In this document: positions 8,890-15,626 of the stretch, one piece after another
How positions within the stretch are numbered: position 1 is the stretch's first letter
Layout: each line of letters opens with the position of its first letter
Source: Actinoplanes palleronii
GTDB lineage: Bacteria > Actinomycetota > Actinomycetes > Mycobacteriales > Micromonosporaceae
Length of the DNA stretch: 64,000 nucleotides
Reading direction: 5' to 3'
Assembly: GCF_016862315.1 (NCBI RefSeq)
Contig: NZ_BOMS01000141.1
Location: 1 to 64,000 of the forward strand
Translations under genes and position numbers: made by a program
The notes under the pieces: model-generated
Told to the model about the DNA's origin: nothing
The model's database searches: none
Seen by the model: the letters and a program-made list of their open reading frames with translations, nothing else

Positions 8890-9120
8890 CCTGCGTGGGG
8901 CTTTTAGCGCAAACCCAACCGCAACTCCCCACACAAGCCGCGCCCGACACTTGCGTGGGGACTTTCGGTGCGGAGCGAACCCCAACTCCCCACACAAGCC
9001 GCGCCCGACACTTGCGTGGGGACTTTCGGCGCGGAGCCGACCGCAACTCCCCACGCAGGCGGCACCCGACAGCAGCGTGGGGACTTTCGGTGCGGAGCGG
9101 ACCGCAACTCTCCACGCAGG
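8890..9120. repeat. tandem 61-bp repeat array
   Basis: Three to four copies with an exact 61-bp period: the phrase CAACTCYCCAC begins at 8922, 8983, 9044 and 9105, with a half copy before the first. Each unit contains an imperfect inverted repeat (CCCCACRCAAG... and ...CTTGCGTGGGG) followed by ACTTTCGGYGCGGAGC. Copies differ at scattered bases. The array fills the 8762-9197 gap, which otherwise holds only the LacI operator and a terminator. No credible ORF; spacers are not unique, so this is not CRISPR. Confidence 0.85.
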
Positions 9121-9145
9121 CGGCGGCCGACGGGGTGGGAAAGGG

Positions 9146-9179
9146 CGAATCCCGCGCTCGGTGGGGAGCGCGGGATTCG
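9146..9179 (-). terminator. strong terminator after calcium-binding repeat gene
   Basis: Perfect 14-bp arms CGAATCCCGCGCTC/GAGCGCGGGATTCG with a 6-base loop, 19 bases past the stop of the minus-strand gene. Confidence 0.8.
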
Positions 9180-9197
9180 TTGGGCGGTGCTAAGGGG

Positions 9198-10325
9198 TCA
9201 GCGTTCGCAGTTGACGGCCACGTCCGGGGCGTAGGGGTGGCACTCGTCGCCGGCCACGCCGTTCGCGCCGCCGTCAAGGTGGTCCGCGGCGGCCCGGTCC
9301 TCGTAGCCGAAGAGCTGGTCGTCGCCGGCGTCGCCGTACAGGTAGTCGCGGCCCTCGCCGCCCTCCACCAGGTCGTTGCCGCCGCCGCCGTGCAGGATGT
9401 CGTCGCCGGGGCCGCCCTGGAGCTGGCCGGCGCTGTTGTTGCCGGTCAGACGGTCGTTGCCGGTGCCACCGATCAGGGTCTCGACGTCGGTGCCCACGTT
9501 GTCGTGCTCGCCGGACTGGCCGTCGTCGCCAACTCCGTCGGCGTCCGCCCAGACCGCCCGGGTCCGGCCGTAGTACGACACCGCGTCGGTGCCGGCGCCG
9601 CCGAGCAGGACGTCGGCGTAGACGGCCGTGGAGGCGTCGTCGCCGTCCAGCCCGTCGTTGCCGGGGCCACCGTCGAGCCGGTCCTTGCCCCGGCCACCGG
9701 AGAGGCCGTCCTGGCCGTAACCGCCGTACAGCTTGTCGTTGCCGTCGACGCCCTCGAGCGAGTCGTTGCCGTTGCCGCCGTAGAGGGTGTCGTTGCCGGC
9801 CCAGCCGACCAGGGTGTCGTTGCCGTCACCGCCGGAGAGCGCGTCGTTGCCGGTGTCGGCGTCGAGGTGGTCGTTGCCGCCCATGCCGTAGAGCCGGTCG
9901 GCGCCGGACATCCCCCGCAGGGTGTCACCGCGCGAGCCGCCGACGAGTTTGTCGTTGCCCGAGCCGCCCTCGGCGGTCATCGGCAGACCGGAGTTGTTCA
10001 CCACCGAGTCGTTGCCGTCGTAGAGCCAGATGTTGACCCGGGTCGGGCCCTTGCCGGTGCAACGGACCTTGGTCTTGTCACCCTTGACCGCTTTGCAGCC
10101 CTTGCCGGCCTTGACCGCGACCCGATCGTCGACGGTCACGGTGTTGCCGCTGCGGGTGATCACCACGCGGTTGGTCTGGCTGCTGCCGGCCACGTAGCGG
10201 AACTTGGTGCCGGAAATCGAGGCGACGCCGGCGGTGGCGGCCTGCGCGGGCGCGGCGAACGCGCCGATCGAAACAGTTGCGAGAAGAGCCGCGCCGAGAC
10301 GGGCGGGCAGAAGAGAGTGAAGCAC
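9198..10325 (-). CDS. secreted RTX-type calcium-binding repeat protein
   Basis: Secreted protein of 375 residues. The signal peptide ends near APAQA. A short conserved N-domain (VVITRSGNTVTVDD... GKGCKAVKGDKTKVRC) precedes about 15 nonapeptide repeats of GGxGxDxLxG type that form a calcium beta-roll. The tail is DGGANGVAGDECHPYAPDVAVNCER, with Cys probably forming a disulfide. The GTG at 10325 is chosen because GGGGAGG lies 6 bases upstream; the ATG ten codons earlier lacks a site. A paralog occurs at 21769. No protease, lipase or type I secretion partner is nearby, and export via Sec is likely. Confidence 0.85.
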   Translation of the reverse strand: MLHSLLPARLGAALLATVSIGAFAAPAQAATAGVASISGTKFRYVAGSSQTNRVVITRSGNTVTVDDRVAVKAGKGCKAVKGDKTKVRCTGKGPTRVNIWLYDGNDSVVNNSGLPMTAEGGSGNDKLVGGSRGDTLRGMSGADRLYGMGGNDHLDADTGNDALSGGDGNDTLVGWAGNDTLYGGNGNDSLEGVDGNDKLYGGYGQDGLSGGRGKDRLDGGPGNDGLDGDDASTAVYADVLLGGAGTDAVSYYGRTRAVWADADGVGDDGQSGEHDNVGTDVETLIGGTGNDRLTGNNSAGQLQGGPGDDILHGGGGNDLVEGGEGRDYLYGDAGDDQLFGYEDRAAADHLDGGANGVAGDECHPYAPDVAVNCER

Positions 10326-10375
10326 GTGGATCCTCCCCAAGGATCCGGGCGGCATCCATGCCGCACGGCGGCGTG

Positions 10376-10381
10376 ATCATA
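10376..10381 (-). promoter_or_regulatory. -10 element of RTX-like gene 1
   Basis: TATGAT on the minus strand about 50 bases before the GTG. The same TATGATC occurs before the paralog at 23065. The -35 is weak. A GCGGCAT/ATGCCGC inverted repeat (10349-10364) lies in the predicted leader. Confidence 0.45.
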
Positions 10382-10415
10382 TCTTGGGTACGCCGTCCGT
10401 CAGCACCCCGGAAAA

Positions 10416-10449
10416 GTCAACGCGGGGGCCAACGGACCCCCGCGTTGAC
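10416..10449 (-). terminator. terminator after TetR gene
   Basis: Arms GTCAACGCGGGGG and CCCCCGCGTTGAC plus flanking pairs surround a short loop, directly abutting the TetR stop codon. The palindrome may act in both directions. Confidence 0.7.
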
Positions 10450-11205
10450 TCAGCGTTCGCAGTTGACCGCGATGTCCAGAGTGTCCGGCTGGCACTCGTC
10501 GCCGGAGGCGCCGTTCGCGCCGCCGTCGAGCAGGTGGCCCGCGGCGGTGCCGCGCGCCTCGACCGCGTCCAGGACCAGTTCGAGGGCCAGCTCGAACTGG
10601 TCCTCCCGGTCGACCTCGCTCAGGTGTTCGGCCACCCCGCGGATGTGCGGGTACCTGTCGGCGGGCAGCACCACGTACTCCCGGTCCCAGGCCAGGCCGT
10701 CCTGGCGCATCACGTCCAGCCCGACCGCGTGCACGTTCGCCTCGAAGGCCGTCCAGGCCAGCACGGTGTCGGCGACCACCCGGTACATGCTGGCCGCCGC
10801 CCGCCCGCTCAGCCCGGCCTGCTCCATCGCCCCGATGATCAGCTCCACGGTGCGGAACTCGGCCTCCTGGCGCAGCGTCCGGGTGGCCACCAGGGCCGCG
10901 ACCCGGGGATGCGCGACGAACGCCCGGCGGGTGGCCCGGGACAGCGACATGATCCGCTCGCGCCAGCTCGGCTCGTCGTGGTCGACCTCAGCGAGGGCGT
11001 TCTCCAGCAGTTGCGCGCCGATCGCCAGCAGCAGCTCGTCCTTGTCCCGGAAGTGCCGCAGCACCGCGGTCGGCGCCACCCCTAGCGCCGGCCCGAGCCG
11101 CCGGAACGTCAGCGCGTCGGAACCCTCCGCCTCGGCCACCTCCATCGCCACCCGCACGATCTCGGCCCGGCTCAGCGTGCCCCGCTCCCTCTTCGCCATG
11201 ACCAC
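10450..11205 (-). CDS. TetR regulator with RTX-protein tail
   Basis: TetR-family repressor of 251 residues. The N-terminal HTH is EIVRVAMEVAEAEGSDALTFRRLGPALGVAPTAVLRHFRDKDELL, and the ligand domain follows to about residue 223. The final 28 residues (LLDGGANGASGDECQPDTLDIAVNCER at the end) are not TetR sequence: they match the C-terminal tail of the calcium-binding repeat protein at 9198, also at DNA level (the first 18 bases from each stop codon are identical). The gene probably captured the 3' end of a deleted paralog. It is divergent from the permease/amidohydrolase operon and likely represses it. Confidence 0.88.
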   Translation of the reverse strand: MVMAKRERGTLSRAEIVRVAMEVAEAEGSDALTFRRLGPALGVAPTAVLRHFRDKDELLLAIGAQLLENALAEVDHDEPSWRERIMSLSRATRRAFVAHPRVAALVATRTLRQEAEFRTVELIIGAMEQAGLSGRAAASMYRVVADTVLAWTAFEANVHAVGLDVMRQDGLAWDREYVVLPADRYPHIRGVAEHLSEVDREDQFELALELVLDAVEARGTAAGHLLDGGANGASGDECQPDTLDIAVNCER

Positions 11206-11216
11206 ATCCTAGTGAA

Positions 11217-11263
11217 ACAACGTTGTGAACACCGTTGACATCAGTGTTCAAATGTCGTTGCAT
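11217..11263. promoter_or_regulatory. divergent promoter/operator, TetR and permease
   Basis: The 90-base gap holds the palindrome ACAACGTTGT (11217-11226) and the inverted repeat TGAACAC/GTGTTCA (11226-11250, 11-base spacer). A TTGACA -35 (11235-11240) is 17 bases from TTGCAT (11258-11263), a plausible -10 for the permease. The inverted repeats overlap the -35, as expected for TetR repression. Confidence 0.6.
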
Positions 11264-11295
11264 CTGTGGCCAGGGCCACTCTGAGGAGCGCACGG

Positions 11296-12729
11296 ATGAA
11301 CACAGCCATGCCGAAGTCGCTCGGCGTCGTGGACGGCGTTGTCATCGCCGCGTCCAGCACCGCCGCCACCACCAGCATCGCGATCGGCACCGGGGTGCTG
11401 GCCGCGACCGTCGGTCACCAGGTGCCGATCCTGCTGATCCTGGCGTTCCTGCCGATGCTCGGCATCGCCGGCGCCTACGCCCGCCTGAACCGCTCCGAAC
11501 CGAACTGCGGCGCCGGATACACCTGGGTGGGCAGCACGCTCGGCCCGTGGCTGGGCTTCCTGGCCGGCTGGATCCCGATCGCCGGCACGGTGATCTTCCT
11601 GGCCTACACCACGGCGATCTGCGGCTCGCTGCTCATCCAGACCGCCGACAAGCTCGGCCTGCACGGCCTCGACCCGAACTCGACCGCCCAGTGCACCCTG
11701 GTCGGCCTGGTCATCCTGGTCGCGGTGACCTGGACCGCGATCCGCGGGGTCAGCCACGCCGCGAACTTCCAGAAGTACCTGCTGATCTTCGAGTACGCGG
11801 TCCTGATCGTCTTCTGCGGCTGGGGCATGATCGTCGGCGACCAGCCGTTCTCGCTCTCCGGGCTGAACCCGTTCGCCTTCGACTCGGTCACCTCGCTGGC
11901 ACAGGGCCTGGTCCTGGCGGTCTTCTTCTACTGGGGCTGGGACGCGGCGTTCAGCGTCACCGAGGAGACCCGCAACCCGGAGGACGCGGCCCGCGGCGGC
12001 TACATCGCGCTCTTCACCATGCTCGGCCTCTTCGTGCTCGGCTCGATCGCGTTCCAGCGGGTGCTGCCGGTCGGCAAGCTGGCCGAGAACGGCGCGCAGG
12101 GGCTCAGCTACTACGCCGCGAAGCTGGTCGGCGAGCCGTGGGCGTCGCTGCCGCTGCTGGCCCTGATGTTCTCGGCGATCGCGTCGGTGCAGTCCGGGGT
12201 GATCCCGACCGCCCGGCTGACCCTGGCGATGAGCCGGGACCGGACGCTCGGCCCGGCCTGGGCACGGCTCAACCCGCGTGGCGCCCCGGCCGCCGGCACC
12301 GTCGCGATCGCGGTGATCGCCGGGTTCGTCGCCCTGCTGGAGTTCGCCATTCCCACCCTCAACCAGGCGATCCTCGCCGCGGTCAACACCATCGGCCTGC
12401 TCGTGGCGATCTATTACGGACTGACCGCTGTCGCCTCCGCGGTCCGCTTCCGCGGACTCCTGCGGACGAACCCCGCCGAAGGCTTGCGGGCCGTCGTGGT
12501 CCCGCTCCTTTCCGGTACGACGTTGCTCGCCCTCGGCGTCTACCTCGCCGGGTACTACGCGACACTCAGCGACGGGTTCGCCATCAGCGTCGACAACGGC
12601 TGGTTCAACCTGGCCGCGCCGGCACTCATCGTGCTGCTCGGCCTGGCCGCCGCCGCGGTCGCCAAGTGGCGCCGCCGTTCCCCCTATTTCGTCACCGCCG
12701 TCGCTGCCACTGCCGAGGAGACCGTATGA
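11296..12729 (+). CDS. APC-family amino acid/amine permease
   Basis: Cytoplasmic-membrane permease of 477 residues with about 12 hydrophobic segments. The first helix region (SLGVVDGVVIAASSTAATTSIAIGTG) and later FYWGWDAAFSVTEETRNPEDAARGG carry the APC-superfamily substrate and helix-break signatures. GAGGAG precedes the ATG. The stop overlaps the ATG of the amidohydrolase, so uptake and hydrolysis are coupled. The substrate is probably an amino acid, amine or N-acyl derivative. Confidence 0.88.
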   Translation: MNTAMPKSLGVVDGVVIAASSTAATTSIAIGTGVLAATVGHQVPILLILAFLPMLGIAGAYARLNRSEPNCGAGYTWVGSTLGPWLGFLAGWIPIAGTVIFLAYTTAICGSLLIQTADKLGLHGLDPNSTAQCTLVGLVILVAVTWTAIRGVSHAANFQKYLLIFEYAVLIVFCGWGMIVGDQPFSLSGLNPFAFDSVTSLAQGLVLAVFFYWGWDAAFSVTEETRNPEDAARGGYIALFTMLGLFVLGSIAFQRVLPVGKLAENGAQGLSYYAAKLVGEPWASLPLLALMFSAIASVQSGVIPTARLTLAMSRDRTLGPAWARLNPRGAPAAGTVAIAVIAGFVALLEFAIPTLNQAILAAVNTIGLLVAIYYGLTAVASAVRFRGLLRTNPAEGLRAVVVPLLSGTTLLALGVYLAGYYATLSDGFAISVDNGWFNLAAPALIVLLGLAAAAVAKWRRRSPYFVTAVAATAEETV

Positions 12730-14357
12730 CCACCGCTGACCTGCTCTTCACCGGTGGACCCGCGTTCACCGTCGACGCGGCCCGCACCCGGGCGACCGCG
12801 GTGGCCGTCAAGGACGGGCGGATCCTGGCGGTCGGTCACGACCTGGACGAGCTGCGCGGCCCGGGCACCGAGGTCGTCGACCTGGCCGGCCGGCTGCTGA
12901 TCCCCGGTTTCCAGGACGCGCACGTGCACGCGGTCTTCGGCGGCGTCGAGATGGGCGAGTGCGACCTGACCGGCACCACCGACCTGAACGAATACCTGTC
13001 CCGGGTGGTCGCCTACGCCGCCGCGCACCCGGACCAGGAGTGGATCACCGGCAGTGGCTGGTCGATGGAGAGCTTCCCGGGCGGCGTGCCGACCAAGGAG
13101 CTGCTCGACCGGGTCGTCCCGGACCGGCCGGTCTACCTGACCAACCGCGACCACCACGGTGCCTGGGTCAACTCGGTCGCCCTGGAGCGGGCCGGCCTCA
13201 CCCGGGACACCCCGGACCCGGCCGACGGGGTGATCAACCGGGACGCCTGCGGGCACCCGGCCGGCGCCCTGCAGGAGGGCGCGGTCACCCTGGTCAACCA
13301 CCTGATCCCGAAGACCACCCCGGCCGAGCTGGTGGCCGGGCTGCGCCGGGCGCAGGACCTGCTGCACTCGCTGGGCATCACCGGCTGGCAGGACGCCATG
13401 CTGCGCGGCTCGAACGGCTACCCGGACCCGGCCGACGCCTACCTGACCGCGGCCCGCGAGGGCTGGCTCACCGCGTCGGTGACCGGGGCGCTCTGGTGGG
13501 ACCGGGACCGCGGCGGCGAGCAGATCCCGGAGCTGGTCGCACATCGTGCGCAGCTCACCCACGGCCGGCTGAGCTGCTCGACCGTGAAGATCATGCAGGA
13601 CGGGGTGGCGGAGAACTTCACCGCCGCGATGACCGCGCCCTACCTGGACGCGTGCGGCTGCCCGACGCCGAACAGCGGCCTGAGCTTCGTCGAGCCGACC
13701 GCGCTGAACGGGTACGTCACCGAACTCGACGCGCTCGGCTTCCAGGTGCACTTCCACGCGCTCGGCGACCGGGCGGTCCGCGAGGCGCTGGACGCGATCG
13801 AGGCGGCCCGCGGCAAGAACGGGTTCCGGGACACCCGGCCGCATCTGGCCCACCTCCAGGTGGTGCACCCCGCCGACATCAACCGGTTCCGGCGGCTCGG
13901 CGCGACCGCGAACCTGCAGCCACTGTGGGCCGCGCACGAGCCGCAGATGGACGAACTGACCATTCCGTTCCTCGGGGCGGAGCGGGCCGGGTGGCAGTAT
14001 CCGTTCGGTGACCTGCTGCGGGCCGGTGCGACCCTGGCGGCCGGCTCGGACTGGCCGGTGAGCAGCCCGAACCCGATCGAGGGCATCCACGTGGCGGTGA
14101 ACCGGTCGGCGCCCGGCGAGGACGACGGGCGGGTGTTCCTGCCGGCGCAGCGGCTGGACCTCGGAACGGCGCTGGCGGCCTACACGGCGGGTAGCGCGTA
14201 CGTGAATCACCGGGACGACAGCGGCAGTATCCGTACCGGAAACGTCGCGGACCTGGTGGTGCTGGACCGCGACCCGTTCGACGGCCCGGCCGCGGAGATT
14301 TCCGCGACGAAGGTCGCGATGACCTTCGTCGGCGGCACGGCGGTCTATCGGTCCTGA
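12726..14357 (+). CDS. amidohydrolase, YtcJ-like
   Basis: Metal-dependent hydrolase of 543 residues in the amidohydrolase superfamily, YtcJ-like group. Metal ligands: HVH in GFQDAHVHAVFGG, Lys in CSTVKIMQDGV, His in FQVHFHALGDRAV and HLAHLQVVH, and Asp in AAGSDWPVSSPNP. The C-terminal beta-sandwich ends TGNVADLVVLDRDPF. Coupled to the upstream permease by a 4-base overlap. Substrates in this family are mostly unproven; hydrolysis of an imported amide is likely. Confidence 0.9.
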   Translation: MTTADLLFTGGPAFTVDAARTRATAVAVKDGRILAVGHDLDELRGPGTEVVDLAGRLLIPGFQDAHVHAVFGGVEMGECDLTGTTDLNEYLSRVVAYAAAHPDQEWITGSGWSMESFPGGVPTKELLDRVVPDRPVYLTNRDHHGAWVNSVALERAGLTRDTPDPADGVINRDACGHPAGALQEGAVTLVNHLIPKTTPAELVAGLRRAQDLLHSLGITGWQDAMLRGSNGYPDPADAYLTAAREGWLTASVTGALWWDRDRGGEQIPELVAHRAQLTHGRLSCSTVKIMQDGVAENFTAAMTAPYLDACGCPTPNSGLSFVEPTALNGYVTELDALGFQVHFHALGDRAVREALDAIEAARGKNGFRDTRPHLAHLQVVHPADINRFRRLGATANLQPLWAAHEPQMDELTIPFLGAERAGWQYPFGDLLRAGATLAAGSDWPVSSPNPIEGIHVAVNRSAPGEDDGRVFLPAQRLDLGTALAAYTAGSAYVNHRDDSGSIRTGNVADLVVLDRDPFDGPAAEISATKVAMTFVGGTAVYRS

Positions 14358-14890
14358 GCGGCCACGACGGCCAGGCACTCGCGGCAGATGTCCGGGCTGT
14401 TCCAGGTGGCGAAGATGTCCACCTCGGGCGGCTGGTCCGCCTCGTCCCAGTCCGCGAAGCCCATGACGGCGTAACGGCGGTACGGCAGCGGGGTGCCCGA
14501 CACGGGCGCCCCGCACCGGGCCCGATCCGCCAGTTGCGATAAATGCCGCAATTCGTCGGCCACGCCACGGATCATCTCGTGGCTCTCCTGGACGCGCCAC
14601 ATCCAGTACGGCGAGAGCGGGCCGAGCACCATCGCCCGTCGCGGACAGTAAACGGCCGCCCAGTGATAGTCGTCCGGCGCGTGGCTGATCTCGACCGGGA
14701 TCAGCTGATCAATCGGGGCGCGCGGCGCCTCGGGAAATCTCGGCAGCGGGTCACCACAGATTGACTCTCGGTAGTGTTCCACGTGAAACATCGCATGCAG
14801 CTCGGTCGACATCGACCCAGAGACAGTGCTGTATGCGGCATATCTCGCGGTGCCATCCGGGAAGCGGACAGTGGCCAACCAAGTACCCAC
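14345..14890 (-). CDS. conserved hypothetical protein containing parS
   Basis: Cytoplasmic protein of 181 residues with no signal peptide or membrane segment and no family I recognise. The GTG start at 14890 follows GAGGGGG at 5 bases. The C-terminal half has several Cys and a Trp-rich stretch (YHWAAVYCPRRAMVLGPLSPYWMWRVQESHEMIRG). Its 3' end overlaps the amidohydrolase gene by 13 bases, convergently. The codons for MFHVEH carry a parS-like site, so part of this sequence is constrained by DNA function. Confidence 0.65.
   Translation of the reverse strand: MGTWLATVRFPDGTARYAAYSTVSGSMSTELHAMFHVEHYRESICGDPLPRFPEAPRAPIDQLIPVEISHAPDDYHWAAVYCPRRAMVLGPLSPYWMWRVQESHEMIRGVADELRHLSQLADRARCGAPVSGTPLPYRRYAVMGFADWDEADQPPEVDIFATWNSPDICRECLAVVAAQDR
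14775..14790. other. parS-like ParB binding site
   Basis: TGTTCCACGTGAAACA differs at one base from the 16-bp parS consensus TGTTTCACGTGAAACA and keeps the central CACGTG. In actinomycetes such sites nucleate ParB and cluster around the replication origin, often inside genes. Only one was seen here, with no parA/parB or dnaA in the window. Confidence 0.8.
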
Positions 14891-14962
14891 AGCGACCCCC
14901 TCGGTCCCGTCACCCGAGACGCAGGCTAAACCGGCGAGGCAAAACCCGGCAGGATCAGGGTC

Positions 14963-15304
14963 ATGCCTCTGCTCTTCTCGTACGGCACCCTGCAGGAGTC
15001 CGCGGTTCAGCGGGCCAACTTCGGACGGGAGCTGGAGGGCCGGGCCGACACGTTGCCCGGTTACGCGGTGCGACTCCTGGAGATCACCGACCCGGAGGTC
15101 ATCGCGATCAGCGGCGAGACCCGTCACCCGATCGTCGTGGAGACCGGCGTCGAGCACGACCGGATCCCCGGCGCGGTCTACGAGGTCTCCGAGGACGAGC
15201 TGCTCGCCGCGGACAAGTACGAGGTGGCCGACTACCACCGGGTGCTGCTCTCGCTCAGCTCCGGCGTCCGCGCCTGGGTCTACGTGAGCGCCGCCGCCTA
15301 CTGA
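14963..15304 (+). CDS. gamma-glutamylcyclotransferase-like protein (AIG2 fold)
   Basis: Protein of 113 residues. The N-terminal motif MPLLFSYGTLQE is the substrate-loop signature of the GGCT/AIG2 fold, and the end KYEVADYHRVLLSLSSGVRAWVYV is typical. The central Glu of VYEVSEDELLAADKYE is a candidate catalytic residue. These enzymes cyclise gamma-glutamyl amines or amino acids to 5-oxoproline; the substrate is unknown here. Confidence 0.82.
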   Translation: MPLLFSYGTLQESAVQRANFGRELEGRADTLPGYAVRLLEITDPEVIAISGETRHPIVVETGVEHDRIPGAVYEVSEDELLAADKYEVADYHRVLLSLSSGVRAWVYVSAAAY

Positions 15305-15312
15305 CCGCCCCC

Positions 15313-15484
15313 GGCTGGCCCTCAGGGGTGCCTCGGGGCCCACGAGACACCCCTAAAAACCAGCCGGCGAACCGCGAGCGGACCGCCGACGCTGCGACGG
15401 CTGGCTCTGAGGGGCGCCTCCGGACCCGCGAGACACCCCTGAGGACCAGCCGGGGGACCGCGAGCGGACCGCGGGCGTTGCGCG
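15313..15484. repeat. two direct 86-bp repeats with hairpins
   Basis: Two copies (15313-15398 and 15399-15484) differ at about a dozen bases. Each has arms GGCTGG...AGGGGYG and CACCCCT...CCAGCC, then ACCGCGAGCGGACCGC. They occupy most of the 15305-15626 gap. They may terminate the 15304 gene or be a mobile-derived element. The rest of the gap, about 140 bases before the nitrate reductase, shows only the GTG ribosome site. Confidence 0.75.
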
Positions 15485-15626
15485 GAGCGGTCAGGCGGGT
15501 CACAAGCGGTCGGCGGCCGTGGTGAGGTTCGGGTAACTCGTTGACGTAGGTGGGGGTGACCGGGCGGTAATCCCCGCTTCCTACCGTGGCCATGCGAGGA
15601 CGACCCCGGACGGAAGGACTCCCCCT

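Noticed and set aside
8890-9120. CRISPR-like array
   Set aside because: Period 61 without distinct unique spacers, whole unit repeats, and no cas genes.
12684-14600. Minus-strand ORF opposite the amidohydrolase
   Set aside because: Low-complexity Arg/Val-rich shadow; the amidohydrolase has all its metal ligands.
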